A stretch of 64,000 bases of DNA from Apostichopus japonicus (lineage: Eukaryota > Echinodermata > Holothuroidea > Aspidochirotida > Stichopodidae). Positions within the stretch are counted from its first letter, which is position 1; each line of letters begins with the position of its first letter. The translations under genes and the position numbers were made by a program. The notes under the pieces are model-generated. The model made no database searches, was not told the origin of the DNA, and was given only the letters and a program-made list of their open reading frames with translations. The stretch lies in NCBI RefSeq assembly GCF_037975245.1, contig NC_092568.1, positions 16,265,001 through 16,329,000 on the forward strand, in the 5' to 3' direction. Shown piece after piece: positions 38,334 to 50,639 of the stretch.

Positions 38334-38838
38334 CAGAGCTCCCAACTGACCCGCAATTCGCAGGTTGGACCCGCATTCTAACACCCAAACCCGCTGAACT
38401 GCTCAAGCGTCCGAAAAACCTGCATTGTAATTGTGTATACATAAAAAAAATTGCATCAAATTTTGACTTAGCAACCATCATTTCTTTAGCATTTAGCATA
38501 ATAGAGTATTAAACCTCCTTTACAGCATCATTTGAACCTCAAATTAGCCTATATTTCTTTTCATTGGGGCGAGCAGCGAACATTTTCATGCCACAGGAAA
38601 GAATGAATTATCACCTACTATTTAATTTATTGATGTTACACACAAAAAAATGCATATTTCTCAGAAAATTTTGGGCGACAAAAGCCTTTCTAAGTGCCAC
38701 CATTTTACATGTAGGCATCACCAGGATTCCAAAAAAAAATCAAAAGGGGAGGGGAACCCCTTCCCCTTATACCCCTCTCCCAGGACGGCGATTCATGGCA
38801 TGGACCAGCATTTGCCTTCTCAAGAGTTGGGAGCTATG
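38334..38838. mobile_element. TIR element with AGCTCCCAACT ends
   Basis: About 505 bp with ends CAGAGCTCCCAACT and AGTTGGGAGCTATG (one mismatch), suggestive of hAT-like termini, but no clean target duplication was found. Near the left end the motif GACCCGCA recurs. The interior shares TTCTAAGTGCCACCATTTTA and a GGGGAGGGG stretch with the element at 27519, so the two are related or share an insertion. Confidence 0.6.
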
Positions 38839-40261
38839 TTAATGTTAGGCCTAGAAGTAGGTTATACTGTAAATATTACTGTCAGTAAGTAACCAACCAC
38901 TTTGACAAAAGTCCAGCCCAACAAGTTGTATTAAGCCATCTTGTAATTTTGCTGTTATATGCCAATGTTAGGCTAGGCCTAGTGCTAGTAGTAGTAGTAC
39001 ATAGTAAGTAGTATGTCTAATTAAATTTAGGTTGGTGGCTAGCCTAAGATGGAAGGAAGAACAGGAAGAGTACAACTCAGCTTGAGTAAGAATCAGACTC
39101 AATAAGACTCAGCCTGAGTAAGACCAATAGTAAGCCTAGCCAAAACAAGGTCTAGGCTACAATACTTTAGCCTAAACAAGTTAGGCCTAAGGGTCTAGTC
39201 TAGGCCGACCTTAAGCATGCATTGTGTTGTTTTTTAGGTTTTTGATAGAGTGTAAAGGCTACACACTAGGCAAACGTACCTTGAAACGACGAGAGAACTT
39301 CTTCCTCTTCAAATGAGTAGCCTCGCTTTCCTGTACCTAACTGGCCATATCTTAGTTACGGCATGTTGTTATCTTAATGCAGAGCACAGAAAACCTTCTA
39401 AATGACCTGGCTCCAAAACATCCGTCGAATTTTATCCACGCCTTCACAACATACACAAAAATTTACACATCAAATTCTGTGCTTCACAACACTCAAACAG
39501 CTGCTTTGGAAGTCGGTCAAAAGTGATGGCGGTATGACAAAAAGCTTTGCAGAGCCGTAGATAAAAATATGCTCAAATCACAGAAATTTCTGTGGCTCAG
39601 ATGTTTGGTGCGGAGACTACCGTGTTGATCAATTGCAAAGTTTCATATATTGTCTACGGTACAGGTAGGACATCAAATGCACATTCCCTCTGTTTGGCCA
39701 ATCCACTCGTTTTGGTTAAAAACCCGGCTAGAAATAAAAAATCATGAATTCTGAGCCAAATATGTTCAACTGACAAAACCCTATTGTTGCAACGAAATAC
39801 CCTGTGGTAACATGCAGTGGATATGTTGGTCTGGGATATCTGGTGCCGGGGTACGAGTTGTCGGGATATGAGGTGTCAGGCGGTTTGAGGTGTCGGGGAG
39901 GAGGGGCGGTGAGGAGGGCTCTGGAGATTTTTTTTTTTAAAAAGCGCAATTGACATAATTTAGAATAAGTTGCTTAATCAATACGAATGCCTTAACTGGT
40001 GATGAAGGATGAAACATTAACAAAAATGAACAAAGGTCATGGAACCCATCTCACACCTTAAATCAAGCAAAGAGCATTTACATCATAAAATGAACCATGC
40101 ATTTCTTGCAATGCGAGTTCCTGGTGTTTTCATGTATTCAAGATCACAGGCACTTTTATTTCATTGCCATATATCTCCCACCAGCATCACATTCTACCCA
40201 ATCTCTAAGATGTCTGCGATTAGTTGTTTATGAGCCTGGAGAGTTAATGATGACAAATTGA

Positions 40262-40815
40262 AAGGATTTTCTGGTGGCTGCAGCTGGTTGCTTTGCAAAA
40301 TTACTGAGAATGTTCTGAGTTAGGTGAAACCACTTCCTCATAGCACTTTTTATCGCCAAGATATGAATTCTTCAAATTTTGTGATATTTTGTAAATGCAA
40401 CTGGCAACAGCAGGGTGGTTGATGTCATCAGGACATTTCAGCTGAAAAATGGCTTTGTTTTTCTTCATAATTAGTCAATCATTGATCCACAGACGGAAAG
40501 AATATTTCTACAAAATATTTTACACTTTGATGAAATTTTAAGTACAGAGTATTTTGACAGCTAAAGCAAGCAGTCCCAATGTATTCAGGTTTCAAGGATA
40601 AATCAACAAGAAGACTATAAAAGCCTAAAGCTTTTGACGAGCATTTGCACAGATGACATCACAGACCCCCACCCCTCACAGACCCCCACCCCTCACAGAC
40701 CCCCACCCCTGACCAACTGTGATCCAATCTCCTGGAGTATAGTTGAAGGTTAAGACAGTCTCTCTTCAATATAAGTTTCACCCTGTTTGTCACCAGCAAA
40801 ATCACTTGAAGCCCC
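40262..40815. repeat. Worn copy of TTAA MITE family 1
   Basis: Follows the internal order of the 449-1090 element: a GGTTGCTT..AAATTACTGA block, CATAGCACTTT..CCAAGATATGA, GGCAACAGCAG, TTTCAGCTGAAAA, GACATCACAGACC and CACCCTG..GTCACCAGCAA. Terminal repeats and flanking TTAA are not preserved. Confidence 0.6.
40660..40710. repeat. 17-bp tandem triplet
   Basis: Three copies of CACAGACCCCCACCCCT in a row, an expansion within the TTAA family 1 relic at the position that reads GACATCACAGACCGGCC in the 449-1090 copy. Confidence 0.85.
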
Positions 40816-41860
40816 AATTCTTTCATGGAATCTAGGCTAGTTACCAGCTAGGAACTAGGCTGCATACAATAGCTCTAAATGCAGTAGTGAGGTAAGTTTT
40901 GACAAAGTGTTCATGCTTACTCACGTAACCAAGATTTTCTCAGTATCATTTGGCAATGTCATTTTGCTGAAATTGATTTGACAGCAAGAGAAGTTACATT
41001 GCAAACACATCTTGGCACAGAAAATAAGTTGTACTGTGTTACACATAAAAATACCTTCTGTCTGGTCCTAATTTTTGGTTTCTTCTCTTTTGCAATAGGA
41101 AGGCAGCACACAGCAGTAAAATATTTTCAATACAGTATGCAACGACACTGTTAGTTACCATTTGTCAAAATCTGAACGTAAAGAATATAGCTGAACATTA
41201 CAATTATTTTTTTCCCTTTATTTCACAAATCACATCATATTAAAGAGAGCAGTTGATGTCCAACATTGGGTCATTCTCAAGTAGGTCACACAAAACAGAA
41301 GAAAAGAATGGATATTCCAAAATTACACATCAGCAAATAGTAGCACAGACCATTAACTCAAGAAAGGAACACACCATGAATGAGAGATAGCAAAACGAAG
41401 AAGAAAAAAAATTACAGACTGACTGACTTAACTCAAAAGTTAAACTATTTCATCCAGCACTTATACAGCAATGGCTAACTGTCTAGCACTTCTCACATCA
41501 CCCCTCCCCCCTCCCCCAGTGGTATATTGGCCAATGCTTGTTACACATATTAAACTGGATGCACATAGACTGCAAGACTTGAAGCTCAGACAGAAAAGTT
41601 CTGGAAAGAACCTTTCTGGCAATTACCAATGTTCACCTTACAACAGCATCTCCCCCCCCCCCATATCCCCTCTTTTTAATACAGTAGTAAGTAATGAGCA
41701 GCTATAAGCATTAATTTGTTCTGCCTTTTGGGATGTCGCCCACTACTTCACCTTCATTAAAACACTTTTTATCAAGGCTTTACCAAACTTTGTCTTTGCA
41801 GACGCTGAATAACCCGAGGAATACAAACCCTGGCAAGTTTCACAATTTTTTGAAAAACCA

Positions 41861-41888
41861 GGCCACACATCTAGTCAAATGTGTGGCC
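41861..41888. other. Perfect 10-bp hairpin
   Basis: GGCCACACAT and ATGTGTGGCC form a perfect 10-bp stem around an 8-nt loop (ctagtcaa). No poly-T run or known RNA context follows; function unknown. Confidence 0.6.
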
Positions 41889-43369
41889 GAGTTTTTTACC
41901 CCGCAACTTTATCGACTTTGGTTGTGTAGTTAGTTTGGTTTCTTTACATCCAGAACTGTATTATCATGGAGAAAGTGAATTATGCTATCTCATATTTATT
42001 CATATCAGTAAATGAAAAATGGAAAACTGACTGGGTAATTTAAGGCAATGGTAAAGAGCAAAGAAATTTGATAATGGTTCGAATCCCATTTATAGCCATA
42101 TATTTTCCCCATTAAATAGTTATTTAAATCCTTGAAATAGGAGATAATCAGTCATATTCATAACATGATTAAAGACCGTTATGCAAGTCTTGACAAATCT
42201 CCTGCTTCATTAGCTGCTTCATGAAACATGCAGACACTAACAAATATAACACACATTCTTCAATGTTGACTTTCTCCTCCTTACCTCAACTTAACAATAC
42301 AGAGGAAATAATTCTTAATTTCAATTCTGGTTACTCAAATTATGGCTTAGAAGAAACCTTCACTCAAATGTTGAGTAAGTTTATTAAAAAAAAAAAAAGT
42401 GAGAAAAAGAGCAAGAAAATATAACAACTTTGGTTCAAAATTGAACAAATCATACAAATCAATTTGCTCTAACCTGATTATGCATAAAAATGACTTCACA
42501 AAAAATAGAAAAAGAACAAAAAAAGGGACCTAAGGACAACAAACAAGTTGAGAAACTTTGGATGAAAAGTTTGGTTCTGTTTTGGAATGATGACATGACG
42601 ATGAGGGAGGAATGATGAATAAATACAGAATATGATCTCACACTAAATACACAGATAGTAATATAATACATTCTCAAAAAATCCATATATATGCAGACAC
42701 TGTACACTATGCTGAACCATGTCATAGTAACAAGGCTAGAGTAGTTCTTTGTTACTGTGACTATTATAGACAGATTTTAAACTGTTTCAAGCTTGGCTTC
42801 TTGGTACCCTGTCTGAAGCTGGCAGGTAGTGCTCATTAATCATAGATATATATATATATATATACTATGTAAATTAGCCAAAAGAAGAAAAAGAAATAGG
42901 AATCCTTACTAATTTAAATATTTACATATCATTATCAGCTAGCAGGTGTTTGTGTTATATTGTTTAATTTCCCTATCAATGATACATTCATACTGCTCCA
43001 CTTATAAGTGCTTCTATATACTTATACTTATTTCCTGGTGTATATCTACAGAGCAAGTCTCTCCGTAGGTGTTCCATTTATAAATGCTTCTATTTTTGCT
43101 CCTTTCATATTTATTTCTGGAGGTAGATCTGGAGAGTGAGTCACTCTCTCTCTCTCTATCAAGTATTTCATCTAAACTCTGATTATTATTATCAATGGCA
43201 GTAGAGACATATCTTGTAAAATGATCAAAGTTACTAATCTAAATACAGCCAGAAGAAAGTTTTGCTGTGAAAAGGTTAGATAGTTCCCCAACAGCCAGGC
43301 TTTTAGCTTATCGACCTTAAAATTCATTTTATCCTCTCCATTCCAATGACTTTGACTCAATATACATTT

Positions 43370-43401
<32 letters not shown>

Positions 43402-44389
43402 CAATTACAGTGATAGTCTTTTGGTATGCCATATAATCAACTGGGAACCATCAAGGAGAGGCAGACAAAGGTATAGCCAATCTCAACCCCATCTCCCCTC
43501 ACCCACTTCTAAAATGCACTATGCAGGGAATGGACACATTCTTTTTTAGGTAAACTATTGTGCATGAATTGCCTGAATAATTAATATGATTTTAGTCACT
43601 TAAAACAATCACAACAAAACTTACCAGACCTTCAACCATTACATTATATAAAGACAAAAAGGCTTACATGTGCTTATGAAAAGAACAAGTATAAAAGAAA
43701 CAGTCACGGCATTGACAAAATCTTTTTGTGACCAAAATAAGGAGAGAGAAATGTTGCATCCCTAGATATATAAGAAAGGCCAAAAGAGAAGATCCAGTGA
43801 TTCACACAAATCACCTTAAGGCTTGTATAAATAAAAACAATTAAAAAAACAATGAATCACCACTAAAGCAACAGTAATAAACAAGCAATAACAAAAATAC
43901 ACACAAATAAACAAACATTGAAAATCAAGACACGAATTAATACTGAGGCAAACCTTGGAAAGCAAATAAAACAGAACCAACAGATTGGGCAGTTTCTCTC
44001 TGATGACAAGGCTAGCAGCCAAATGATACACCAATGTCATATGGGTAAACACTTATTAAATTAACAAAATAACATAGACAATTAATTATCATTATTAACT
44101 ATTATTAGTTTTATTATTGCACTTTCTGGGCTTCGTCTCCGTTCATCATCGTCAGCTGACAGCGTGCTTAGCACCTTCGAGATGAGGAAACTTTTTTTTA
44201 ATTTTATATACAACCTTCAATTCATTTCTGTACTTTTTTAACCAATTATTTTTCTTGATCATATTTTGAAACATATTGATGACACAACTTAAAGACGTCC
44301 AGCATAAATTCTTTCCTTAAATTTCATTAGTAAGCTAAAAATGTAAAAAAAAACTTTCAAAAAGAAAGATTATCCTATGGAGTACTTAA

Positions 44390-46239
44390 AGACCAACTAT
44401 GGAGGCAAATTTTTTGGGGGGGATTTTCCATTAATTTGGGAGTTTACATACCCATAATCAACATGTGTAAAAAATAAACTTCGAAAACCTACTATAACCC
44501 ATCAAAAAACGACCACGAAAATGGACATTTTGGGTAGTCACGTGACATGAACCTCTGGAATGTCTGAAAACAGAGATTGACCCAAAGGAGCCTCTGGTCA
44601 CCGTGTGACGTCATTGTTTGTATACGAAAATCAAACGCTGATATAAGCACTGTTTATACACAGATAGCGAACAATTGTACTGTACTTGGCTTCCAATTTA
44701 GAGCATTTGAAAAGCTGTTAGCTTAAAACAAGAACACACGAAGGTAAACAAATAGTTTTAAGACAATTTTAAGAAGAAAATTTAGTTTAATTGGTTATTT
44801 TATTAGCAAAATTTCCACTCCAATGGAAGCATCTTTTACATAGCGGAGCGTCAATAGGTCCGTACGGTACAATATACTGTAGAACATGCAAGCAGCTTGG
44901 CGATTCCGTAATACAATTTGATCGCAAGATACCGTAAACTGAACAGAAGAATATACCTAAAAGATGCCTCATGCGTGATATGTGACGGAAAATGGCTTAC
45001 GTTACTGTCAACAAATTACCAAAAAGACACTAAACATAATCGAACAACTACGAGAAGACGCTGACCTGAATCGACCAGGGTAGCATATACATGACTAAGC
45101 TTCAGCTGAACATAGTACTTACTCGTTTTAATATCCAAAAGTACAAACACAGAAAAAGTATCCTTTCAATAAACAAAATTTAACAGTGAATATCCAAATC
45201 CACGTTTCTCGTTCAATCCTGGGCGAAATACTACCGTGACTCTGTGTAATTCCATAGAGTTAGGTCTAGTTGAAACAGGCCTTGACCAGTTACATCCCAC
45301 AATCACAAGACAGTCACTAACAAAATAAAACGTCCGATCGCTACATAGAACCGTTTTTATTCAACTCCTTGGACCATGCAGATGCCGGAATAAACATAAA
45401 GGACAATATAACACAATGTATCACAAACTCACGATACTGGAATACAACAAAGGAAATAGATAAATGCGATGAAATCCTAACATGACTATTTACACATGCT
45501 GTGAGCCAACTCACTACATGTACTAACAATGCTACCCTATATAGGCACGGTATATACACGGTCATCTCTTACAGTAAATATTATACTGTCAATTGCGTGA
45601 TATAATGTTACATGTAAGGACGTCCAGAGCTTGTTTACGGTCAATTTCACATTAGCTATGTCCGACCATGGTCCGACACAGCTGTCGACAGTATATAATT
45701 TTCGCAGAATGAGACATTTACAGCATACACAGAAGCAGGGTCATGCATGTGGACTCGTGGGCTTGAGATACTCCGGGTGCTGAAAAATCTTTCCGCGTGG
45801 ATCTCAAAAAATTGATCCAATGTCTGCGGCATTTTACGTCGGTTCTTTTACTCGGAAATCTAAAAAAGCTGATGCTTTTGTTGGATGAGGTATAACTACA
45901 ACCTCCAACAACACAGAATTGTGGCATTTCGGGGGAAAAGGAGTAATATCGTTGATGTTTTTCGCAGCTCAAGTATACAACTTTACACACTAAAAGTATT
46001 GTTGTGAGTGAGGTATACAAACAGTGACGTCACAGGGTCACCTGATGTCTTCGGAATGTTTCAGGAATGTCTGAAATAGGTTTCATAAAAAGCTGACTTT
46101 TCTTCCCATTTTTCACGTATTTAACGTCCGAAATTGGTAAAGTTAATTACAGCAATGTAATTGGAGGATTACATTAAGGATTACATACATGCAAAATGGT
46201 GGGATTTTATGTTCATCGAAAAGTCTCCATAGTTGGTCT
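44390..46239. mobile_element. TTAA-flanked, THAP-carrying DNA transposon (Kolobok-like)
   Basis: A 1,850-bp element flanked by TTAA (44386-44389 and 46240-46243), with terminal inverted repeats AGACCAACTATGGAG. A second inverted pair of about 30 bp (TGTGACGTCA plus TTGTTTGTATAC, at 44596-44625 and 46013-46042) lies about 205 bp in from each end. It carries a THAP-type frame on the minus strand. TTAA target duplications together with a THAP domain are established traits of the Kolobok superfamily; piggyBac also uses TTAA but lacks a THAP. No DDE catalytic core is visible, so the copy is probably an internal-deletion derivative. Confidence 0.75.
45718..45927 (-). pseudogene. THAP-domain fragment of a transposase
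   Basis: The frame opens MPQFCVVGGCSYTSSNKSIS, then FFRFPSK, CRRHWINFLR and KDFSAPGVS. The N-terminal CxxxxC pair, the FP motif and the Trp are THAP hallmarks (C2CH zinc-coordinating DNA-binding domain). The expected closing CxxH is missing: the frame gives STCMTLL and stops, so the domain is either split by an intron or broken. It starts at an ATG at 45927, though the frame is open 31 codons upstream. It lies inside the TTAA element. Confidence 0.7.
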
Positions 46240-49200
46240 TTAATAAATAGCTTGTGCATTCTGTATGTCAGGGAGAACAGCTGCAACATCACAAAGAATA
46301 AGTCTTTGAGGAAGGAAACAAAGGCCAATTAAATATTCAATTTGACTTGTGTCATAAAGTCTTTGAGAGGTGGAACCATTTTGTTTCTTTTTTTGCCACT
46401 GAAAGCTAAAGCCAGAATACACAGGTACGTGGACTAAATATAACTGTTTTTAGGGCAGCCAAAAGGCATTTGTCTTAGAGTAAAAACTGATTGAAGAAAC
46501 ATACATTGAATGTTACCATAACTTCCTTTTAACAACAAATATACCAGCACATTTCTATTAAACTGTTCTGTTTAATGTTGGCATTTTAAGTATAAGTAGT
46601 TTCAGGGAAACATAACAGTCATACAATGGGATACTAGATATCACCTAGTCTTTAACCTTTTAATGGAACTCCCTGAAATGTGTAATTATAGATATATCCT
46701 GAAGAAGGGAACCATTATTAGTAAATGTCGTCAAGGGCAACTGTAAGGGCTAGTTCATACTCCACATATGTATCGCGGGCAATAGATGTAAACAAACCAT
46801 ATATGGTAAAAGAATACTTATCTTCATTGCACATTTTAAGCACAGCCAAGAATTTTAAATTTTGTTCATCTGTTACAGTGCTATAAATATCTCTGATGTG
46901 CTGCTTGTAAGTTCAAAGAACTATCTGATCTCCCAGCCTCAGATGGATGACAACTTTAGCCGACCAATTTAAGGAGCGCCGGCTTCATGTGTGAAGGTTT
47001 CCCTGTACTTTGAGACCACCAAAGAGCTGAATACAAAGACATCGTAAAGAAGGCGAAAAGATGGGCAGTAGTAGCTTCTCAAGAAGGATATCATTATAAT
47101 AGTTTGCTATATTTTAGTTTATTGTGATTTTTTAGGGTTTGTTTAGGGAGGACCAATTAAACTATTCACATTATGCAAGCTAACTTGCTATGTATGCCTA
47201 TACAGAGTATACTGTGTGCATTACCATACGTTCCACTGATACCTGGTAAACACATAGTTATAGCCGTTAAGTCTGAATCAATTACATAGTAACAGAGTGC
47301 GACACTGTTATAGTTTTAGACATAGCTACAGTGCCCATTACTTGAGTATGAACCGGCCTAGATTTCTATAAATTACTATTTAACTTTCGTGATTCACTGG
47401 AGACTCATTTCACCAATGACCACTTCCTTTCTTCTTACCAGGGACAGGTACATCCTCAGGTAAATTCTACTAGATTTTAAAGACAAGCAGATGAGGTGAT
47501 AACACACTTATGAGTGTTAATTTTTTGCTGACAGGTAGTTAAACATTATCACCCTTAACCATGGCAATCCAAAACCAGACACTCAGTGATGTATCATTCT
47601 TGTATCATGTATCATTCTTCATTCAATTCTAAATATTTGGAATTCCTTTTCACACACATGACATGGAATTTTGGGAAATAAATGGAAAAGAATATTGCCA
47701 GGTACAGTACCCCACTTTATAACCAGGAGTATCTAGCTTTGGTATATCATTGTCCACTTTAATTAGATACTTTTCCTTAGAAGGAGAAAACAGAAGAAAA
47801 CTGTTCTTGCATTTCTAAAAGTATCCTCGGCACATCACTTCAATTATAATCAGGGTGACACCTTAGAGCCTCTACTTTTGCTACAACAATATTCGTTCTT
47901 CCGTCAAAGACAACAAAATATATATATATACCATTAAGTAAACATTGTGCTATTCTTTCATCTCCATCCTATACACACAAAATAAACTTCATAACATATC
48001 CCAGCTAACTTATAAATACTTATTTTATATTTTGATCTGATACACGAGACCACATGTGACATGGAATGGCTTATTTATTGCTCAAAATTTGTAAAATTCA
48101 CTACTTGTATTCTGATGGTATTGATTCTACATTAATGTTCTGACTAGTACACATTGAGGAAGGTCTTTGAATACTTAGAACTCATCTAGTCTGTAAATTC
48201 CTGTACTGAGATTATTTATGCTTTTGCAACTTTGTGAAATGATAAAAATTGAACTTTGTCCCATGCAGTAAGCAACATCGAATCCAGCTACATTTTCATC
48301 AACTTTGTACTTATTTGGAATTTCACTTAAACAGTAAATATTCACAATACAACCAAACCACCTACATCCGCTATTTAGTTTTGCACTAAATTCCCTTGTT
48401 GTCTCTTTCATTGTGTTTATGCATCTATGGTAATAAATAACCTTGACTCAGACCATGCATTAAATTTTATGACATATTTTGACAAGGAAACTCTCATGGA
48501 CTACTATACAATCTTTATTTTCCCTAGATATAATTATATTATAATAAATTATAATTGCAAGCAAGAACAGGTTTGAAGCATTTGTTTACTACCGGTTTTT
48601 ACTTTACTACTGTCCCCAAAAACTGATCGTTTTCTGCAAAATAAAATTCAGTCTTCATTCTTCCACAGATACTCATCCACAAAAATATCCCACAATACTG
48701 TACCCATAGAGTATCGTAATTGATAACAATTTTAGATATGTCCTAAAGGGTGTAGCAACGGTCACATAAAGGGGAAGTTTATTTTCCTACATTAAGAACA
48801 TCAACATTTGTGATATTTGTATCAACCAATTAACACCTAATACCCTGATTTGGCAAGAGAAACTGGTTACACCATATAAAACAAAGACAAAGGGAAGGGA
48901 AGCCCCCTCGGACAGCACACCAGAAAAGAACGTGGGGACAAGAATTTTCAGATGACCAAACAAAGCTATGGTAAGTAACAAAACGGAAAATATGACACAC
49001 AACGCTGCATCAATAAATAGAAATGATTCTTATCCTCTGAAACTGCTACCAGTCAACTGCCTAATATACTGCTCACATAATATACTTAAATACAGCACAA
49101 AAATCATGTTCATAGACAACACACAGTGTAACAGCATTGAATGCGACAGCCTACCATTGATTCCTTATTGGCAGTGTGCAACGAAAGACACTAGTTGTTT

Positions 49201-49279
49201 AAATATTACAACTTCTAGTACTATCATCTTTGCTTTGACTCTTGCACAAACTTCACATGTATATATATCCATGTCTATC
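46240..49279. other. Intergenic DNA, no gene seen
   Basis: AT-rich; a (TA)n run near 47919-47930. No recognisable exon or domain. Confidence 0.5.
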
Positions 49280-49720
49280 CTGAGCAAGTAGCATGCAAAA
49301 TGCATGTATGCAAACCACAACTGTTAGTCACACTGTATGCATGTACAGTATATCCTGAGCAAGAATCATGCAAACAGCATGTATTTGAACCATGACAGGC
49401 AGTCATCTGCTATACTTGTAAACTGTGACAGACAGTCACACAATTTGCATGTATATCCTGAATGAAAATAATGTGAAATGCATGTATTGCAATCCATGAC
49501 AGGAAGTCATTCGATATGCTTGCAACCCATAAATGGCAGTCACATGTATACATGCATGTCTATCCTGAGCAAACATCATGTAAAATGGCAGTTATGCAAT
49601 CTATGAATGGCAGTCACACAATATGCTTTGAAATCCATGACAGGTAGTCAGTCATTCAATATGCAAACCATAGCTGGCAGTTGTGCAAAATGTAAAAATC
49701 CTGACAATTATTCCATACAC
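49280..49720. repeat. Diverged tandem-like repeats
   Basis: Loosely repeated blocks of about 50-65 bp with TATCCTGAGCAA, ATCATGCAAA, ATGCATGTAT and CCATGACAGGCAGTCA motifs recur about seven times with heavy divergence, just downstream of copy B. A CTGACTGACTGACTGACTGA run lies at 50036-50056. Confidence 0.6.
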
Positions 49721-50136
49721 AGATATATCCTGACTGGTTAGCAGTAGTGACTGAGAGACACAAATATGCAAATATACTTTCGATGGGAATCATTCCATAT
49801 GCATGTATACTCTGAAGAGGAGTCATGGAGATTGCAAGCATGTTAGACACATTGTAAATATGCATGAATGTGTCAACTGTCAGTCAGTCACTAATGCATG
49901 TGCAGCTTTAACTGGTAGTTTACTCCACCGATTTCAGGCAGTCTCACAATACACACCTATATCCCTAATTGGTAATCACTCAAAATGCAATTTTGTATGT
50001 TGTAAATCAGTATTCATTAAATATGCACATGCACGCTGACTGACTGACTGACTGACAGTTGGATTGACTGCAAGACACGATGTTGCTCAACACTCATTCA
50101 CAAACATGCATTCACTTCTTGACTAGCACACAGCTG

Positions 50137-50639
50137 TCAAGAAAACAACTTACTGGTTTTACCATAACGCCAAGACATTGTACAGAATGCTAGCTTTTCG
50201 ACGCCACCGAGTAGATTCACCAGATGCATCAGTATACCAAAGATTACTACCTGATATCTAGCTAGAGATGAATACCATAGTAGAGTCGGTACAAAGATAG
50301 CAAATATCACCCAGAACCCCATCACAGACCACAGGACAAACCTGTCTATAGTGGTAGATTTGCCTTGCACGTTGTTGGTCACGCCATTTTGATGGTCGTC
50401 ATGGAAACATTTATCCTTCTGGTAAAATTTCTCCAGAGTCTTCTCTTTCTCCTTCCATTTTTCTATACACCAGTTCTCCAGGTCTTCGTCAGAGGTTGGG
50501 ATGGTGTCTATGGAATGCCTGCGTATATGAAAGTGTACCTCGTCTGGGAAGTTACCGTACAGGGAATCTAGCTCTCCGCAGGCCGGTATTTGGCAGGGGT
50601 AACCAACGGTGACATCATAGATAGCATCGATAACACCCT
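50137..50639 (-). CDS. LCLAT1: Copy B terminal exon
   Basis: A 503-nt coding segment after acceptor ttcatgtttcacag (phase 1), ending at a TGA (50139-50137). It encodes GVIDAIYDVTVGYP, GNFPDEVHFHIRRHSIDTIP, TSDEDLENWC, a lysine/glutamate-rich stretch, then FVLWSVMGFWVIFAIFVPTL and QVVIFGILMHLVNLL as membrane segments, and a short basic tail. It serves as the reference for the broken copy at 2280-2398. Confidence 0.93.

Larger units (their letters stand above)
38839..44385. other. Intergenic DNA, no gene seen
   Basis: Contains a TTAA family 1 relic, a 17-bp tandem triplet, a small hairpin, a (TA)n run near 42847-42864, a (CT)n run near 43144-43158 and a poly-A run at about 43377-43400. GGCCTAG motifs cluster at 38970-39210. 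No recognised exon. Confidence 0.5.

Noticed and set aside
44390-46239. piggyBac assignment for the TTAA element
   Set aside because: The THAP-type frame and end sequence fit Kolobok better; piggyBac transposases lack a THAP domain. Not fully excluded without an autonomous copy.
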